Shown here one piece after another: positions 1 through 5,858 of a stretch of DNA of 9,715 nucleotides. The notes below the pieces were generated by a model. That model saw only the letters and a program-made list of their open reading frames with translations, had not been told where the DNA came from and did not search any database. Origin of the DNA: an uncultured Methylophaga sp. (GTDB lineage Bacteria > Pseudomonadota > Gammaproteobacteria > Nitrosococcales > Methylophagaceae); contig CANRLD010000058.1 of NCBI GenBank assembly GCA_947631375.1, positions 1 to 9,715 on the forward strand. The letters are read 5' to 3'. The position numbers were made by a program, and so were the translations under genes. Position 1 is the first letter of the stretch. Each line of letters opens with the position of its first letter.

Positions 1-642
1 CGGCTGACCAGCAGAGACTTAGCTGGGTTGCTGGTAGCGCTGGGATATCAACCGACGGTTGAAGCAGAACAGGCCGAGATTACTGGCGATTTCAACTGGC
101 CGGATGCGCCATTAAACCTGTCACTGGCCAGCTTGCAGGGACAGTTGGCTTTGCAGGTGAGCAATGGTCAGTTAGTGGATGTCAAACCGGGTGCTGCCGG
201 ACGTATTTTCGGCCTGCTGAGTTTTGCTGCGATCCCTCGCCGGTTATCACTGGATTTTAGTGACTTTTTTGGCAAGGGCCTCTCGTTTCGTAACATCAGT
301 GGCGACTTTACTTTCGCCAATGGTTTGGCGGTGACGAATAATCTAACAATGCGCAGTGACAGCGCCAGTATTGAAGTGACCGGACCGATAAATATTGTCG
401 ATCGGACGTACCATCAAACGGTGCTGGTGACGCCTAATGTGTCATCCAGTCTGCCTCTTGCGGGCGCGGTTGCTGGTGGACCCGTCGGACTTGGGGTGGG
501 AACCGCCATTTTCCTGATGGATCGGCTGGCCGGCAGAATTTTCGACCGGGATTTGGTGGATATGATCAGTTATCGTTACCGGCTTACAGGAACCTGGGAT
601 GAGCCGGAGTTCTCGCTGAATCGTCCAGATAACACCCCTTAG
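1..642 (+). CDS. yhdP: YhdP/AsmA-like envelope protein, C-terminal part (5' end outside window)
   Basis: The reading frame is open from the first base of the window and ends at TAG 640-642, so this is the last 213 codons of a longer gene. The visible part matches the C-terminus of YhdP, a very large AsmA-family protein anchored in the inner membrane. Such proteins span the periplasm and are linked to phospholipid movement to the outer membrane. Sequence support comes from amphipathic beta-type repeats (LSLDFSDFFGKGLSFRNISG, then SASIEVTGPINI), a glycine/alanine-rich hydrophobic stretch (LAGAVAGGPVGLGVGTAIFL) and the terminal pattern YRYRLTGTWDEPEF typical of this family. YhdP is normally well over 1000 residues, so most of it is missing. 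In E. coli yhdP also lies just before tldD, which supports the call. A TTG at 28 is only an internal codon and not a start. Confidence 0.85.
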   Translation, partial: RLTSRDLAGLLVALGYQPTVEAEQAEITGDFNWPDAPLNLSLASLQGQLALQVSNGQLVDVKPGAAGRIFGLLSFAAIPRRLSLDFSDFFGKGLSFRNISGDFTFANGLAVTNNLTMRSDSASIEVTGPINIVDRTYHQTVLVTPNVSSSLPLAGAVAGGPVGLGVGTAIFLMDRLAGRIFDRDLVDMISYRYRLTGTWDEPEFSLNRPDNTP

Positions 643-683
643 AATCTGCTAAAATTACTCTTTTTCGCGTAGCCCCAACAATC

Positions 684-2126
684 ATGAGCAATTCTATATT
701 TGAACAAGTGGAGCAGCAGTTATTGTTACCTGCTGATTTGCAGTCGCAGGACATTGAGAAAGTATTATCCAGTGCCATGCGCCCGGGCGTTGATTTTGCG
801 GATTTATACTTCCAGCGCGCACAGGGTGAAAACTGGTTAATGGATGACGGCATCATTAAAGATGGTGGTTATCACCTGGAGCAAGGTGTGGGGATCCGTG
901 CTTGCAGCGGTGAAAAAACCGGCTTCGCCTATTCCGATGATGTCAGCTTGAAATCATTATTGCAGGCAACAGATGCTGCCAGTGCGGTAGTCAAGCTGGG
1001 ACAGCAAAAACAGATAGACAATCGCAAAGCGATCCAGCCTGCGACTTTTTATCGGGATATGGACCCCATTTCCGGGCTTGATACCCAAGCAAAACTGGCA
1101 TTGCTGCGCGAAGCGGATGCCGTTGCGCGAGCGATGGACCCGCGCGTGAAACAGGTTACTGTCAGTTTGGCGGGTAGTTTCGAGCATATTCTGATTGCAG
1201 CGAGTGATGGCACTTATGCCGCGGATATTCGCCCATTAATACGGATGAACGTCAGTGTCATTGTTGAATCCAATGGGCGCCGTGAACGTGGTAGTGCCGG
1301 CGGTGGAAGACGTTTGGGATATCAATATTTTCTTGAAAATGAGTTAGCAACGGCTTTTGCTAAAGAGGCGGTACGTCAGGCATTAGTGAATCTGGACGCG
1401 ATAGATGCCCCGGCAGGTTCAATGCCAGTGGTGCTGGCTTCCGGCTGGCCGGGAGTGCTGTTGCATGAAGCCGTAGGGCATGGTCTGGAAGGAGATTTTA
1501 ATCGTCGTGGCACTTCGGCATTTTCTGGCCGAATCGGTGAACAAGTGGCTTCTCCGCTGTGCACCGTGGTCGATGACGGCACGCTGGCCGACCTACGTGG
1601 TTCATTATCAGTCGATGATGAAGGCACACCAACAGAAGTAACCACTTTGATCGAAAACGGTCAATTGACTGGTTATATGCAGGATAAATTAAACGCACGA
1701 CTGATGGGGATGCGCAGCACCGGAAATGGACGACGGGAGTCTTATGCACACCTGCCAATGCCTCGGATGACGAATACCTACATGTTGCCCGGAGAGCATA
1801 GGGCTGAAGAGATTATTGCCTCGGTTAAAAAAGGTATTTATGCCGTCAATTTTGGCGGCGGACAGGTGGATATCACTTCCGGGAAATTTGTTTTTTCAAG
1901 CAGTGAAGCCTACTTAATTGAGAATGGAAAGATAACGCAGCCGGTAAAAGGCGCGACTTTAATCGGCAATGGTCCGGAAGTGATGAACCGGATCAGCATG
2001 GTAGCCGATGATTTGGCGCTGGATCCGGGGGTTGGTAATTGTGGAAAAGAAGGACAAAGTGTTCCAGTCGGAGTCGGTCAGCCAACATTGAAGATCGATA
2101 TGCTCACAGTGGGAGGCACAGCCTGA
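684..2126 (+). CDS. tldD: Metalloprotease subunit TldD
   Basis: This 480-residue protein is the length of E. coli TldD (about 481). TldD pairs with TldE (PmbA) to form a zinc-dependent protease. Known roles are trimming the leader of microcin B17 and degrading unfolded peptides, including CcdA. The metal site is visible: HEAVGH at residues 261-266 supplies two histidines and the catalytic Glu262, and Cys453 in the C-terminal GNCGKEGQ motif is the expected third ligand. The glycine-rich segment NFGGGQVDITSG (389-400) is also typical. The tldE partner is not in this window, which is normal because the two genes are usually unlinked. ATG 684 fits the E. coli N-terminus, but no Shine-Dalgarno sequence is visible in front of it. 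Only 41 bases separate it from yhdP, so it is probably co-transcribed with it. The stop TGA shares one base with the next start (TGATG at 2124-2128). Confidence 0.96.
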   Translation: MSNSIFEQVEQQLLLPADLQSQDIEKVLSSAMRPGVDFADLYFQRAQGENWLMDDGIIKDGGYHLEQGVGIRACSGEKTGFAYSDDVSLKSLLQATDAASAVVKLGQQKQIDNRKAIQPATFYRDMDPISGLDTQAKLALLREADAVARAMDPRVKQVTVSLAGSFEHILIAASDGTYAADIRPLIRMNVSVIVESNGRRERGSAGGGRRLGYQYFLENELATAFAKEAVRQALVNLDAIDAPAGSMPVVLASGWPGVLLHEAVGHGLEGDFNRRGTSAFSGRIGEQVASPLCTVVDDGTLADLRGSLSVDDEGTPTEVTTLIENGQLTGYMQDKLNARLMGMRSTGNGRRESYAHLPMPRMTNTYMLPGEHRAEEIIASVKKGIYAVNFGGGQVDITSGKFVFSSSEAYLIENGKITQPVKGATLIGNGPEVMNRISMVADDLALDPGVGNCGKEGQSVPVGVGQPTLKIDMLTVGGTA

Positions 2127-3178
2127 TGGGATCACAGCATAAAGCGGTTGCACTGATTTCCGGCGGACTGGACTCGATGCTGGCAGTGCGCGTCATGCAG
2201 GAACAGGGGATTGAAGTTGAGGGAATCAACTTTTTTACTGGTTTTTGTGTTGAAGGGCATACCCACGCCATTCGTAATCACGACAGAAATAAGCAAAAAC
2301 GTAATAACGCGCTGTGGGTTGCCGAGCAGCTGGGTATAAAACTGCACATTATTGACGTTATCGAAGAATACAAGGATGTGTTACTGAATCCCAAGTATGG
2401 TTATGGCAGTAACATGAATCCTTGCCTGGACTGTAAAATATTTATGGTCAAAAAAGCCGTTGAGTGGGTAAAGCAACACCACATGAAGGGCTTTGATTTT
2501 ATCATCACCGGTGAAGTCATTGGCCAACGTCCCAAGTCGCAGTTAAAACGTAACATGCCGGTTGTCGCTGCCGAGTCCGGGGCGGAAGATCTTCTGTTAC
2601 GTCCGTTATGCGCAAAGAATTTACCGCCAACCAAACCGGAGCGTGAGGGCTGGGTAGAACGTGATAGGTTATATGATTTTCATGGACGTAACCGCAAGCC
2701 ACAAATTGCGTTGGCACAGCAGTTTGGCTTTGAAGGCTATGCCATGCCAGCCGGTGGTTGTTGCTTTCTTACTGATGAAAATTACTCCAAGAAACTGGTG
2801 GATTTGTGGCAGTCAAAGAACAGTCGGGAGTATGAGTTAGATGACATCATGCTGCTGAAAGTTGGTAGGCACATCCGGCCGAAAGCCGGTTTCAAATTAA
2901 TAATAGCGCGTGATGCTGGAGAGAGTAAGTTTCTTGAAGGCTATCGTAAACAGTTTATTAGCCTTTATGCCACCAGCCACAACGGACCCATGGCCATTAT
3001 TGATGGGGAAATTGCACAGGAGGATTATCCCCTGGCAGCATCAATCGTCGCGCGGTACGGCCAGGGACGGGAGGCTGAAATGGTCGATGTGGAAATTACG
3101 CTGCCAGATGAATCGCCTCAGCAAGTGCAGGCAAAACCATTGCTGGCAGATTATGTGCCGCAGGAGTGGTTCGTATGA
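2126..3178 (+). CDS. PP-loop ATPase / thiouridylase-like protein with NFACT-R-like C-terminal domain
   Basis: This 350-residue protein is probably an RNA sulfur-transfer enzyme that adenylates a base and replaces its oxygen with sulfur. The N-terminal PP-loop nucleotide-binding motif SGGLDSMLA (residues 12-20) is the kind found in MnmA and ThiI. NPCLDCK (98-104) gives a CxxC pair (Cys100, Cys103) at about the place where MnmA carries its first catalytic cysteine. A second cysteine group, PAGGCCFLTDENYS (208-221), follows and is typical of this branch. Residues about 235-350, including DDIMLLKVGRHIRP and a KLIIARDAGESKFL segment, resemble the NFACT-R-type RNA-binding domain found fused to such enzymes. 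Databases often label relatives tRNA (5-methylaminomethyl-2-thiouridylate)-methyltransferase, which is probably not literal. The ATG at 2126 overlaps the tldD stop by one base and follows GGGAGG (2111-2116) with nine bases between. The frame is open further upstream inside tldD, but that extension is not gene-like. The RNA target is unknown. Confidence 0.85.
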   Translation: MGSQHKAVALISGGLDSMLAVRVMQEQGIEVEGINFFTGFCVEGHTHAIRNHDRNKQKRNNALWVAEQLGIKLHIIDVIEEYKDVLLNPKYGYGSNMNPCLDCKIFMVKKAVEWVKQHHMKGFDFIITGEVIGQRPKSQLKRNMPVVAAESGAEDLLLRPLCAKNLPPTKPEREGWVERDRLYDFHGRNRKPQIALAQQFGFEGYAMPAGGCCFLTDENYSKKLVDLWQSKNSREYELDDIMLLKVGRHIRPKAGFKLIIARDAGESKFLEGYRKQFISLYATSHNGPMAIIDGEIAQEDYPLAASIVARYGQGREAEMVDVEITLPDESPQQVQAKPLLADYVPQEWFV

Positions 3179-3420
3179 GGCAGGTCGAACTGGATGCGAG
3201 AAGACTGCTTTGCCCATTGCCGGTAATTAAAACGCAAAACAGGGTCGCAGAACTATCGGCGGGCGATATTATCAAGGTAATCTGCACTGATCCGGGAGCG
3301 ATGAGTGATATTCCTGCTTGGGCGAGAATTCATGGTCATCAGTTTATCGGCGCAGTAGAGCAGGGCGATGACATTATTATTACAGTACGTGTTGGTCCAG
3401 AGCACCAAAATGGTGCGTAG
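3175..3420 (+). CDS. TusA/SirA-family sulfur carrier protein
   Basis: This 81-residue protein is the usual TusA length. TusA-family proteins carry a persulfide on one cysteine and pass sulfur to thiolation enzymes. The diagnostic CPxP motif is present as LLCPLPVIKT, with the active cysteine at residue 13. The rest (GDIIKVICTDPGAMSDIPAWA, then GHQFIGAVEQGDDIIITVRV, pieces of the beta-alpha fold) fits the family. The ATG at 3175 overlaps the stop of the thiouridylase-like gene as ATGA. It follows AGGAG (3162-3166) with an eight-base gap, so translation is probably coupled. A GTG at 3166 is possible but sits inside the ribosome site. The adjacency suggests this carrier feeds its neighbour; it need not be the orthologue of E. 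coli tusA, so I give no symbol. The last five codons (HQNGA) coincide with an NtrC operator for glnA. The stop TAG is followed in frame by TAA. Confidence 0.92.
   Translation: MRQVELDARRLLCPLPVIKTQNRVAELSAGDIIKVICTDPGAMSDIPAWARIHGHQFIGAVEQGDDIIITVRVGPEHQNGA
3402..3416. promoter_or_regulatory. NtrC binding site 1 for glnA (strong)
   Basis: GCACCAAAATGGTGC is a perfect inverted repeat (GCACCA-AAA-TGGTGC) and matches the known NtrC operator pattern TGCACC-N5-GGTGCA except for the outermost base on each side. Its centre (3409) lies about 117 bases before the inferred glnA sigma-54 start, a normal enhancer distance. It lies wholly inside the end of the TusA-family coding region. Confidence 0.85.
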
Positions 3421-3431
3421 TAATCGTTTGT

Positions 3432-3448
3432 TGCACCAGATAAATGCG
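3432..3448. promoter_or_regulatory. NtrC binding site 2 for glnA (one good half)
   Basis: TGCACCAGATAAATGCG has a perfect left half (TGCACC) and a degraded right half. Its centre (3440) is 31 bases, about three helical turns, from site 1. The paired strong NtrC sites upstream of E. coli glnA have similar spacing, which favours cooperative binding on one DNA face. This is inferred from pattern and spacing only. Confidence 0.6.
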
Positions 3449-3467
3449 TTGCAGGGGTAGCAATGCA
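3445..3467. repeat. Inverted repeat between tusA-like gene and glnA
   Basis: TGCGTTGC (3445-3452) and GCAATGCA (3460-3467) form an eight-pair stem, including one G-U pair, around a seven-base loop. No T-tract follows, so it is not a standard terminator. No other terminator is seen between the TusA-family gene and glnA, so some read-through into glnA is possible. The arms overlap putative NtrC sites 2 and 3, so the repeat may partly reflect operator sequence. Confidence 0.4.
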
Positions 3468-3480
3468 CTGAAATGATTGA
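3464..3480. promoter_or_regulatory. Possible weak NtrC site 3 for glnA
   Basis: TGCACTGAAATGATTGA keeps only the left half of the NtrC pattern with one mismatch. I list it because its centre (3472) is again 32 bases from site 2, continuing the three-turn phasing. Low-affinity sites also occur between enhancer and promoter at E. coli glnA. It could be chance. Confidence 0.3.
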
Positions 3481-3499
3481 TTTACCGTAGCCATAAACT

Positions 3500-3515
3500 T
3501 GGCAAGGTTTGTGCT
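3500..3515 (+). promoter_or_regulatory. Sigma-54 promoter of glnA
   Basis: TGGCAAGGTTTGTGCT fits the sigma-54 consensus TGGCACG-N4-TTGCW with the essential GG (3501-3502) and GC (3513-3514) at the exact required spacing. Two mismatches are seen: A for C in the -24 block and G for T in the -12 block. Transcription should start near 3526, giving a leader of about 48 bases. Together with the upstream NtrC sites and the glnLG genes downstream, this marks glnA as nitrogen-regulated. I saw no convincing sigma-70 promoter in this gap. Confidence 0.85.
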
Positions 3516-3573
3516 GATACTTGCGGGTAAGTTTTGCACCAGGGCGTACAGCTTTTTATTTTGGAGATTATAA

Positions 3574-4983
3574 ATGTCAGTCGAAAATGTGCTTCAGATG
3601 ATTCAAGATGAGGATGTAAAGTTCCTTGATTTTCGTTTTACCGACACCCGTGGTAAAGAACAGCACGTTTCTTACCCTGCACACGCAATTGATGAAGATA
3701 CCTTTTCAGAAGGCGTGATGTTTGACGGTTCATCGGTGGCTGGGTGGAAAGGTATTAACGAATCAGACATGATTCTGATGCCGGATGCGGCGACGGCAGT
3801 TTTAGATCCTTTTATGGACGATACGACGTTAATTGTACGTTGTGACATTGTTGAACCTGCCACCATGCAGGGCTATGAACGCGACCCGCGCAGTGTTGCA
3901 AAACGTGCAGAAGCCTACCTTGAATCGACAGGGCTGGCAGATACTGCTTTTTTCGGGCCTGAGCCGGAATTCTTTATTCTTGACGATGTACGTTGGGGTA
4001 GTGATATCTCTGGTTCGTTTTATAAAGTCGATTCAGATGAGTCATCATGGAATACTGAAAAAGTATTCGCAGATGGTAATAAAGGCCACCGGCCAAGCGT
4101 AAAAGGCGGCTACTTTCCGGTGCCACCGGTTGATTCACTGCAAGATATCCGTTCTGCGATGTGTTTGACCATGGAAGAAATGGGATTGGTGACCGAAGTA
4201 CATCACCATGAGGTAGCGACGGCTGGTCAGTGTGAAATTGGTACCAGATTTAACACCTTGGTGAAAAAAGCCGACGAAGTTCAGATCCTGAAATATGTTG
4301 TACACAATGTTGCGCATGCCTATGGCAAAACAGCAACGTTTATGCCCAAACCACTGGTGGGCGATAACGGCAGCGGGATGCATGTTCACCAGTCCTTATC
4401 AAAAGGAGGTGAAAATCTGTTTTCAGGGAACAAATATGGTGGCCTGTCAGAAACAGCATTATTTTATATCGGCGGTATTATCAAACATGCCCGCGCCTTG
4501 AACGCTTTTACCAATCCCGGCACCAATAGTTACAAGCGTCTGGTGCCAGGCTATGAAGCACCGGTTATGCTGGCGTATTCTGCACGTAACCGTAGTGCAT
4601 CAATTCGTATTCCTTTTGTCAGTAATCCAAAGGCGCGTCGTATCGAGATTCGCTTCCCAGATCCATTAGCGAATCCTTATCTGGCATTCAGCGCAATGAT
4701 GATGGCTGGTCTGGACGGTATTAAAAACAAGATCCACCCAGGCGATGCAATGGATAAGGATTTGTACGACTTGCCGGCAGAAGAAGCGGCAGAAATTCCA
4801 AAAGTGTGTCATGCATTGGATCAGGCTTTGGATGCACTCGACAATGACCGCGCCTTTTTAACTGAAGGTGGTGTGTTTACCGATGATATGATCGATGGCT
4901 ACATCAAACTGAAAATGGAAGAGGTAACACGTTTGCGTATGGAAACGCATCCAGCCGAGTTTGATCTGTACTATAGTCTTTGA
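3574..4983 (+). CDS. glnA: Glutamine synthetase, type I
   Basis: GlnA makes glutamine from glutamate, ammonia and ATP, the main entry of ammonia into metabolism; the active form is a dodecamer. The 469 residues equal the E. coli length. Motifs run in the expected order: the MFDGSS loop with Asp51, the metal-binding FGPEPEFF (Glu130, Glu132), HHEVATAGQCE (Glu213, Glu221), GDNGSGMHVHQS with His270, the NPGTNSYKRLVPGYEAP loop (314-330) and the RNRSASIRIP arginine region (338-347). Tyr398 in DKDLYDLP is the conserved adenylylation target (Tyr397 in mature E. coli numbering), so GlnE-type covalent control is expected. ATG 3574 follows GGAG (3563-3566) with seven bases between. The promoter is sigma-54 with NtrC sites, and a strong terminator follows 18 bases after the stop. 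The gene is intact with no missing catalytic residue. Confidence 0.99.
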   Translation: MSVENVLQMIQDEDVKFLDFRFTDTRGKEQHVSYPAHAIDEDTFSEGVMFDGSSVAGWKGINESDMILMPDAATAVLDPFMDDTTLIVRCDIVEPATMQGYERDPRSVAKRAEAYLESTGLADTAFFGPEPEFFILDDVRWGSDISGSFYKVDSDESSWNTEKVFADGNKGHRPSVKGGYFPVPPVDSLQDIRSAMCLTMEEMGLVTEVHHHEVATAGQCEIGTRFNTLVKKADEVQILKYVVHNVAHAYGKTATFMPKPLVGDNGSGMHVHQSLSKGGENLFSGNKYGGLSETALFYIGGIIKHARALNAFTNPGTNSYKRLVPGYEAPVMLAYSARNRSASIRIPFVSNPKARRIEIRFPDPLANPYLAFSAMMMAGLDGIKNKIHPGDAMDKDLYDLPAEEAAEIPKVCHALDQALDALDNDRAFLTEGGVFTDDMIDGYIKLKMEEVTRLRMETHPAEFDLYYSL

Positions 4984-5001
4984 TTTAGCGACTATCGTCA
5001 C

Positions 5002-5029
5002 AAAACGCCTCCCTAGTGGAGGCGTTTTT
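5002..5029 (+). terminator. Rho-independent terminator of glnA
   Basis: AAAACGCCTCC (5002-5012) and GGAGGCGTTTT (5018-5028) form a perfect 11-pair stem with loop CTAGT, ending in five T's. It separates glnA from the DUF4124 gene and glnLG, so those genes need their own promoters or read-through. The right arm contains GGAGG, 13 bases before an alternative start codon of the next gene. Confidence 0.93.
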
Positions 5030-5042
5030 GTCTGTATGTCTG

Positions 5043-5071
5043 TTGCAGATCGCACAGGCCTACCCTATATT
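5043..5071 (+). promoter_or_regulatory. Possible sigma-70 promoter for the DUF4124 gene
   Basis: TTGCAG (5043-5048) and TATATT (5066-5071) are 17 bases apart. The -10 box matches five of six consensus bases, but the -35 box only its first three. The predicted start falls at or next to the ATG at 5078, which would make a leaderless message. No Shine-Dalgarno sequence lies before that ATG. Moderate to low confidence. Confidence 0.4.
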
Positions 5072-5077
5072 CCCAGT

Positions 5078-5701
5078 ATGAATACTATTCTTCTGATGGT
5101 GCTTGGCTTAGGACTCGCTAATGCGTCGGATATCTATCACTGGGTTGATCAAAACGGCAACCCTGTTTTTTCGGATCAACCGACTGAAGATGCCAAAAAG
5201 ATTGAGTTGCAACAGCCGATGACCTATGCACCGATCCCCGTTCCTGAGTTAACCGGGCAAAGTATGGGCGAAGAGCAGCAAACAGAAGAGGTTGCCGACG
5301 CAGCACCAGAGTATCAATTATCCATTGTGTCGCCCGAAAATGATGCCGAAATACGCGCTAATAACGGCGAAGTGGTAGTAAATCTGCAGATCCAACCCGC
5401 GTTAATTGCCGAGCGTGGTGATTTGATTCAACTGTATCTTGATGATTTGCCGGCCGGTATGCCGCAGTCGCAATTGAGTTTTATGCTGGAAAATATTGAT
5501 CGCGGTACGCATAAACTCGCTGCGTTTGTAGTTAATGCTTCCGGGGAGGTGGTTGCGCAAAGTGATCCGGTGAGTTTTCATCTATTACGTAGCAGTTTAC
5601 TTCAGCCTGGTCGTCAGCCTGACACTGGACCTCGTCCAGGAGCACCGAGTATTCCTGGCCTTCCGACTATGCCAGGTTTTCCAACGCCACCAACGCCTTG
5701 A
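5078..5701 (+). CDS. DUF4124-domain secreted protein, proline-rich tail
   Basis: This 207-residue exported protein has no known reaction. Residues 1-16 look like a short signal peptide: a hydrophobic run LLMVLGLGLANA with an AxA cleavage motif at 14-16. DIYHWVDQNGNPVFSDQP (18-35) is the DUF4124 signature. An acidic linker (about 60-77) follows, then a beta-rich segment (about 80-170) that may be an immunoglobulin-like fold, and a tail (176-207) rich in Pro and Gly with repeated PGxP units. DUF4124 genes between glnA and glnL/ntrB are known from pseudomonads and relatives, so the position is probably conserved, yet a role in nitrogen control is unproven. ATG 5078 gives the best signal peptide but has no ribosome site. 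An in-frame ATG at 5036 would add 14 residues; it lies 13 bases after GGAGG in the terminator arm. The gene ends just before an NtrC site. Confidence 0.8.
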   Translation: MNTILLMVLGLGLANASDIYHWVDQNGNPVFSDQPTEDAKKIELQQPMTYAPIPVPELTGQSMGEEQQTEEVADAAPEYQLSIVSPENDAEIRANNGEVVVNLQIQPALIAERGDLIQLYLDDLPAGMPQSQLSFMLENIDRGTHKLAAFVVNASGEVVAQSDPVSFHLLRSSLLQPGRQPDTGPRPGAPSIPGLPTMPGFPTPPTP

Positions 5702-5706
5702 ATATT

Positions 5707-5723
5707 TGCACCAAAATAGTGCT
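5707..5723. promoter_or_regulatory. NtrC binding site upstream of glnL
   Basis: TGCACCAAAATAGTGCT matches the NtrC operator TGCACC-N5-GGTGCA at all but two positions, and its inner repeat has one mismatch. It starts six bases after the DUF4124 stop and abuts a consensus TATAAT, so bound NtrC could block a sigma-70 promoter, as at glnLp of E. coli. Its centre is also about 143 bases before a possible sigma-54 start at glnL, a normal enhancer distance. Confidence 0.75.
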
Positions 5724-5729
5724 TATAAT
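5724..5729 (+). promoter_or_regulatory. Putative -10 element of a sigma-70 glnL promoter
   Basis: TATAAT is a perfect -10 hexamer directly next to the NtrC operator. No good -35 box is found at 17 bases (AATATT at 5701-5706). TTGAAT (5698-5703) is better but 20 bases away. A start near 5736 would give a glnL leader of about 120 bases. Confidence 0.5.
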
Positions 5730-5797
5730 AGTTCGACGCAGTTGTTTTCAGTAATGCATAACAAACAGTAAATAATTTAAGATTAATAAATTCAATG

Positions 5798-5826
5798 GGA
5801 TAGATTCTATCCAACTATTAATAGTT
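5798..5826. repeat. Two adjacent palindromes in the glnL leader
   Basis: GGATAG-ATT-CTATCC (5798-5812) is a perfect inverted repeat with a three-base centre. It is followed without a gap by AACTATTAATAGTT (5813-5826), a perfect 14-base palindrome. They lie 33 bases before the glnL ATG. They could be protein-binding sites or hairpins in the glnL leader RNA; I do not recognise either as a known operator. Confidence 0.6.
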
Positions 5827-5831
5827 ATACA

Positions 5832-5847
5832 TGGAGTGTTTTTTGCT
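5832..5847 (+). promoter_or_regulatory. Possible sigma-54 promoter of glnL
   Basis: TGGAGTGTTTTTTGCT has GG (5833-5834) and GC (5845-5846) at sigma-54 spacing and a full TTGCT -12 block, but lacks the CAC of the -24 block. The predicted start (about 5858) falls at the glnL ATG (5859), which has no ribosome site. The NtrC site at 5707-5723 would then be an activating enhancer. This is an alternative to the sigma-70 promoter reading. Confidence 0.35.
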
Positions 5848-5858
5848 GATGATATGTT

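Noticed and set aside
643..683. TAAAAT as a -10 box for tldD
   Set aside because: No -35 box lies near 17 bases upstream, and the gap is so short that co-transcription with yhdP is simpler.
2039..2125. Upstream extension of the thiouridylase-like gene
   Set aside because: It lies inside tldD, encodes a basic/Ser-rich non-homologous stretch, and ATG 2126 has a good ribosome site and the PP-loop at the normal distance.
3535..3551. TGCACC half-site after the glnA sigma-54 promoter
   Set aside because: The right half (GTACAG) is poor and the position is downstream of the promoter, where an enhancer role is unlikely; it may be chance.
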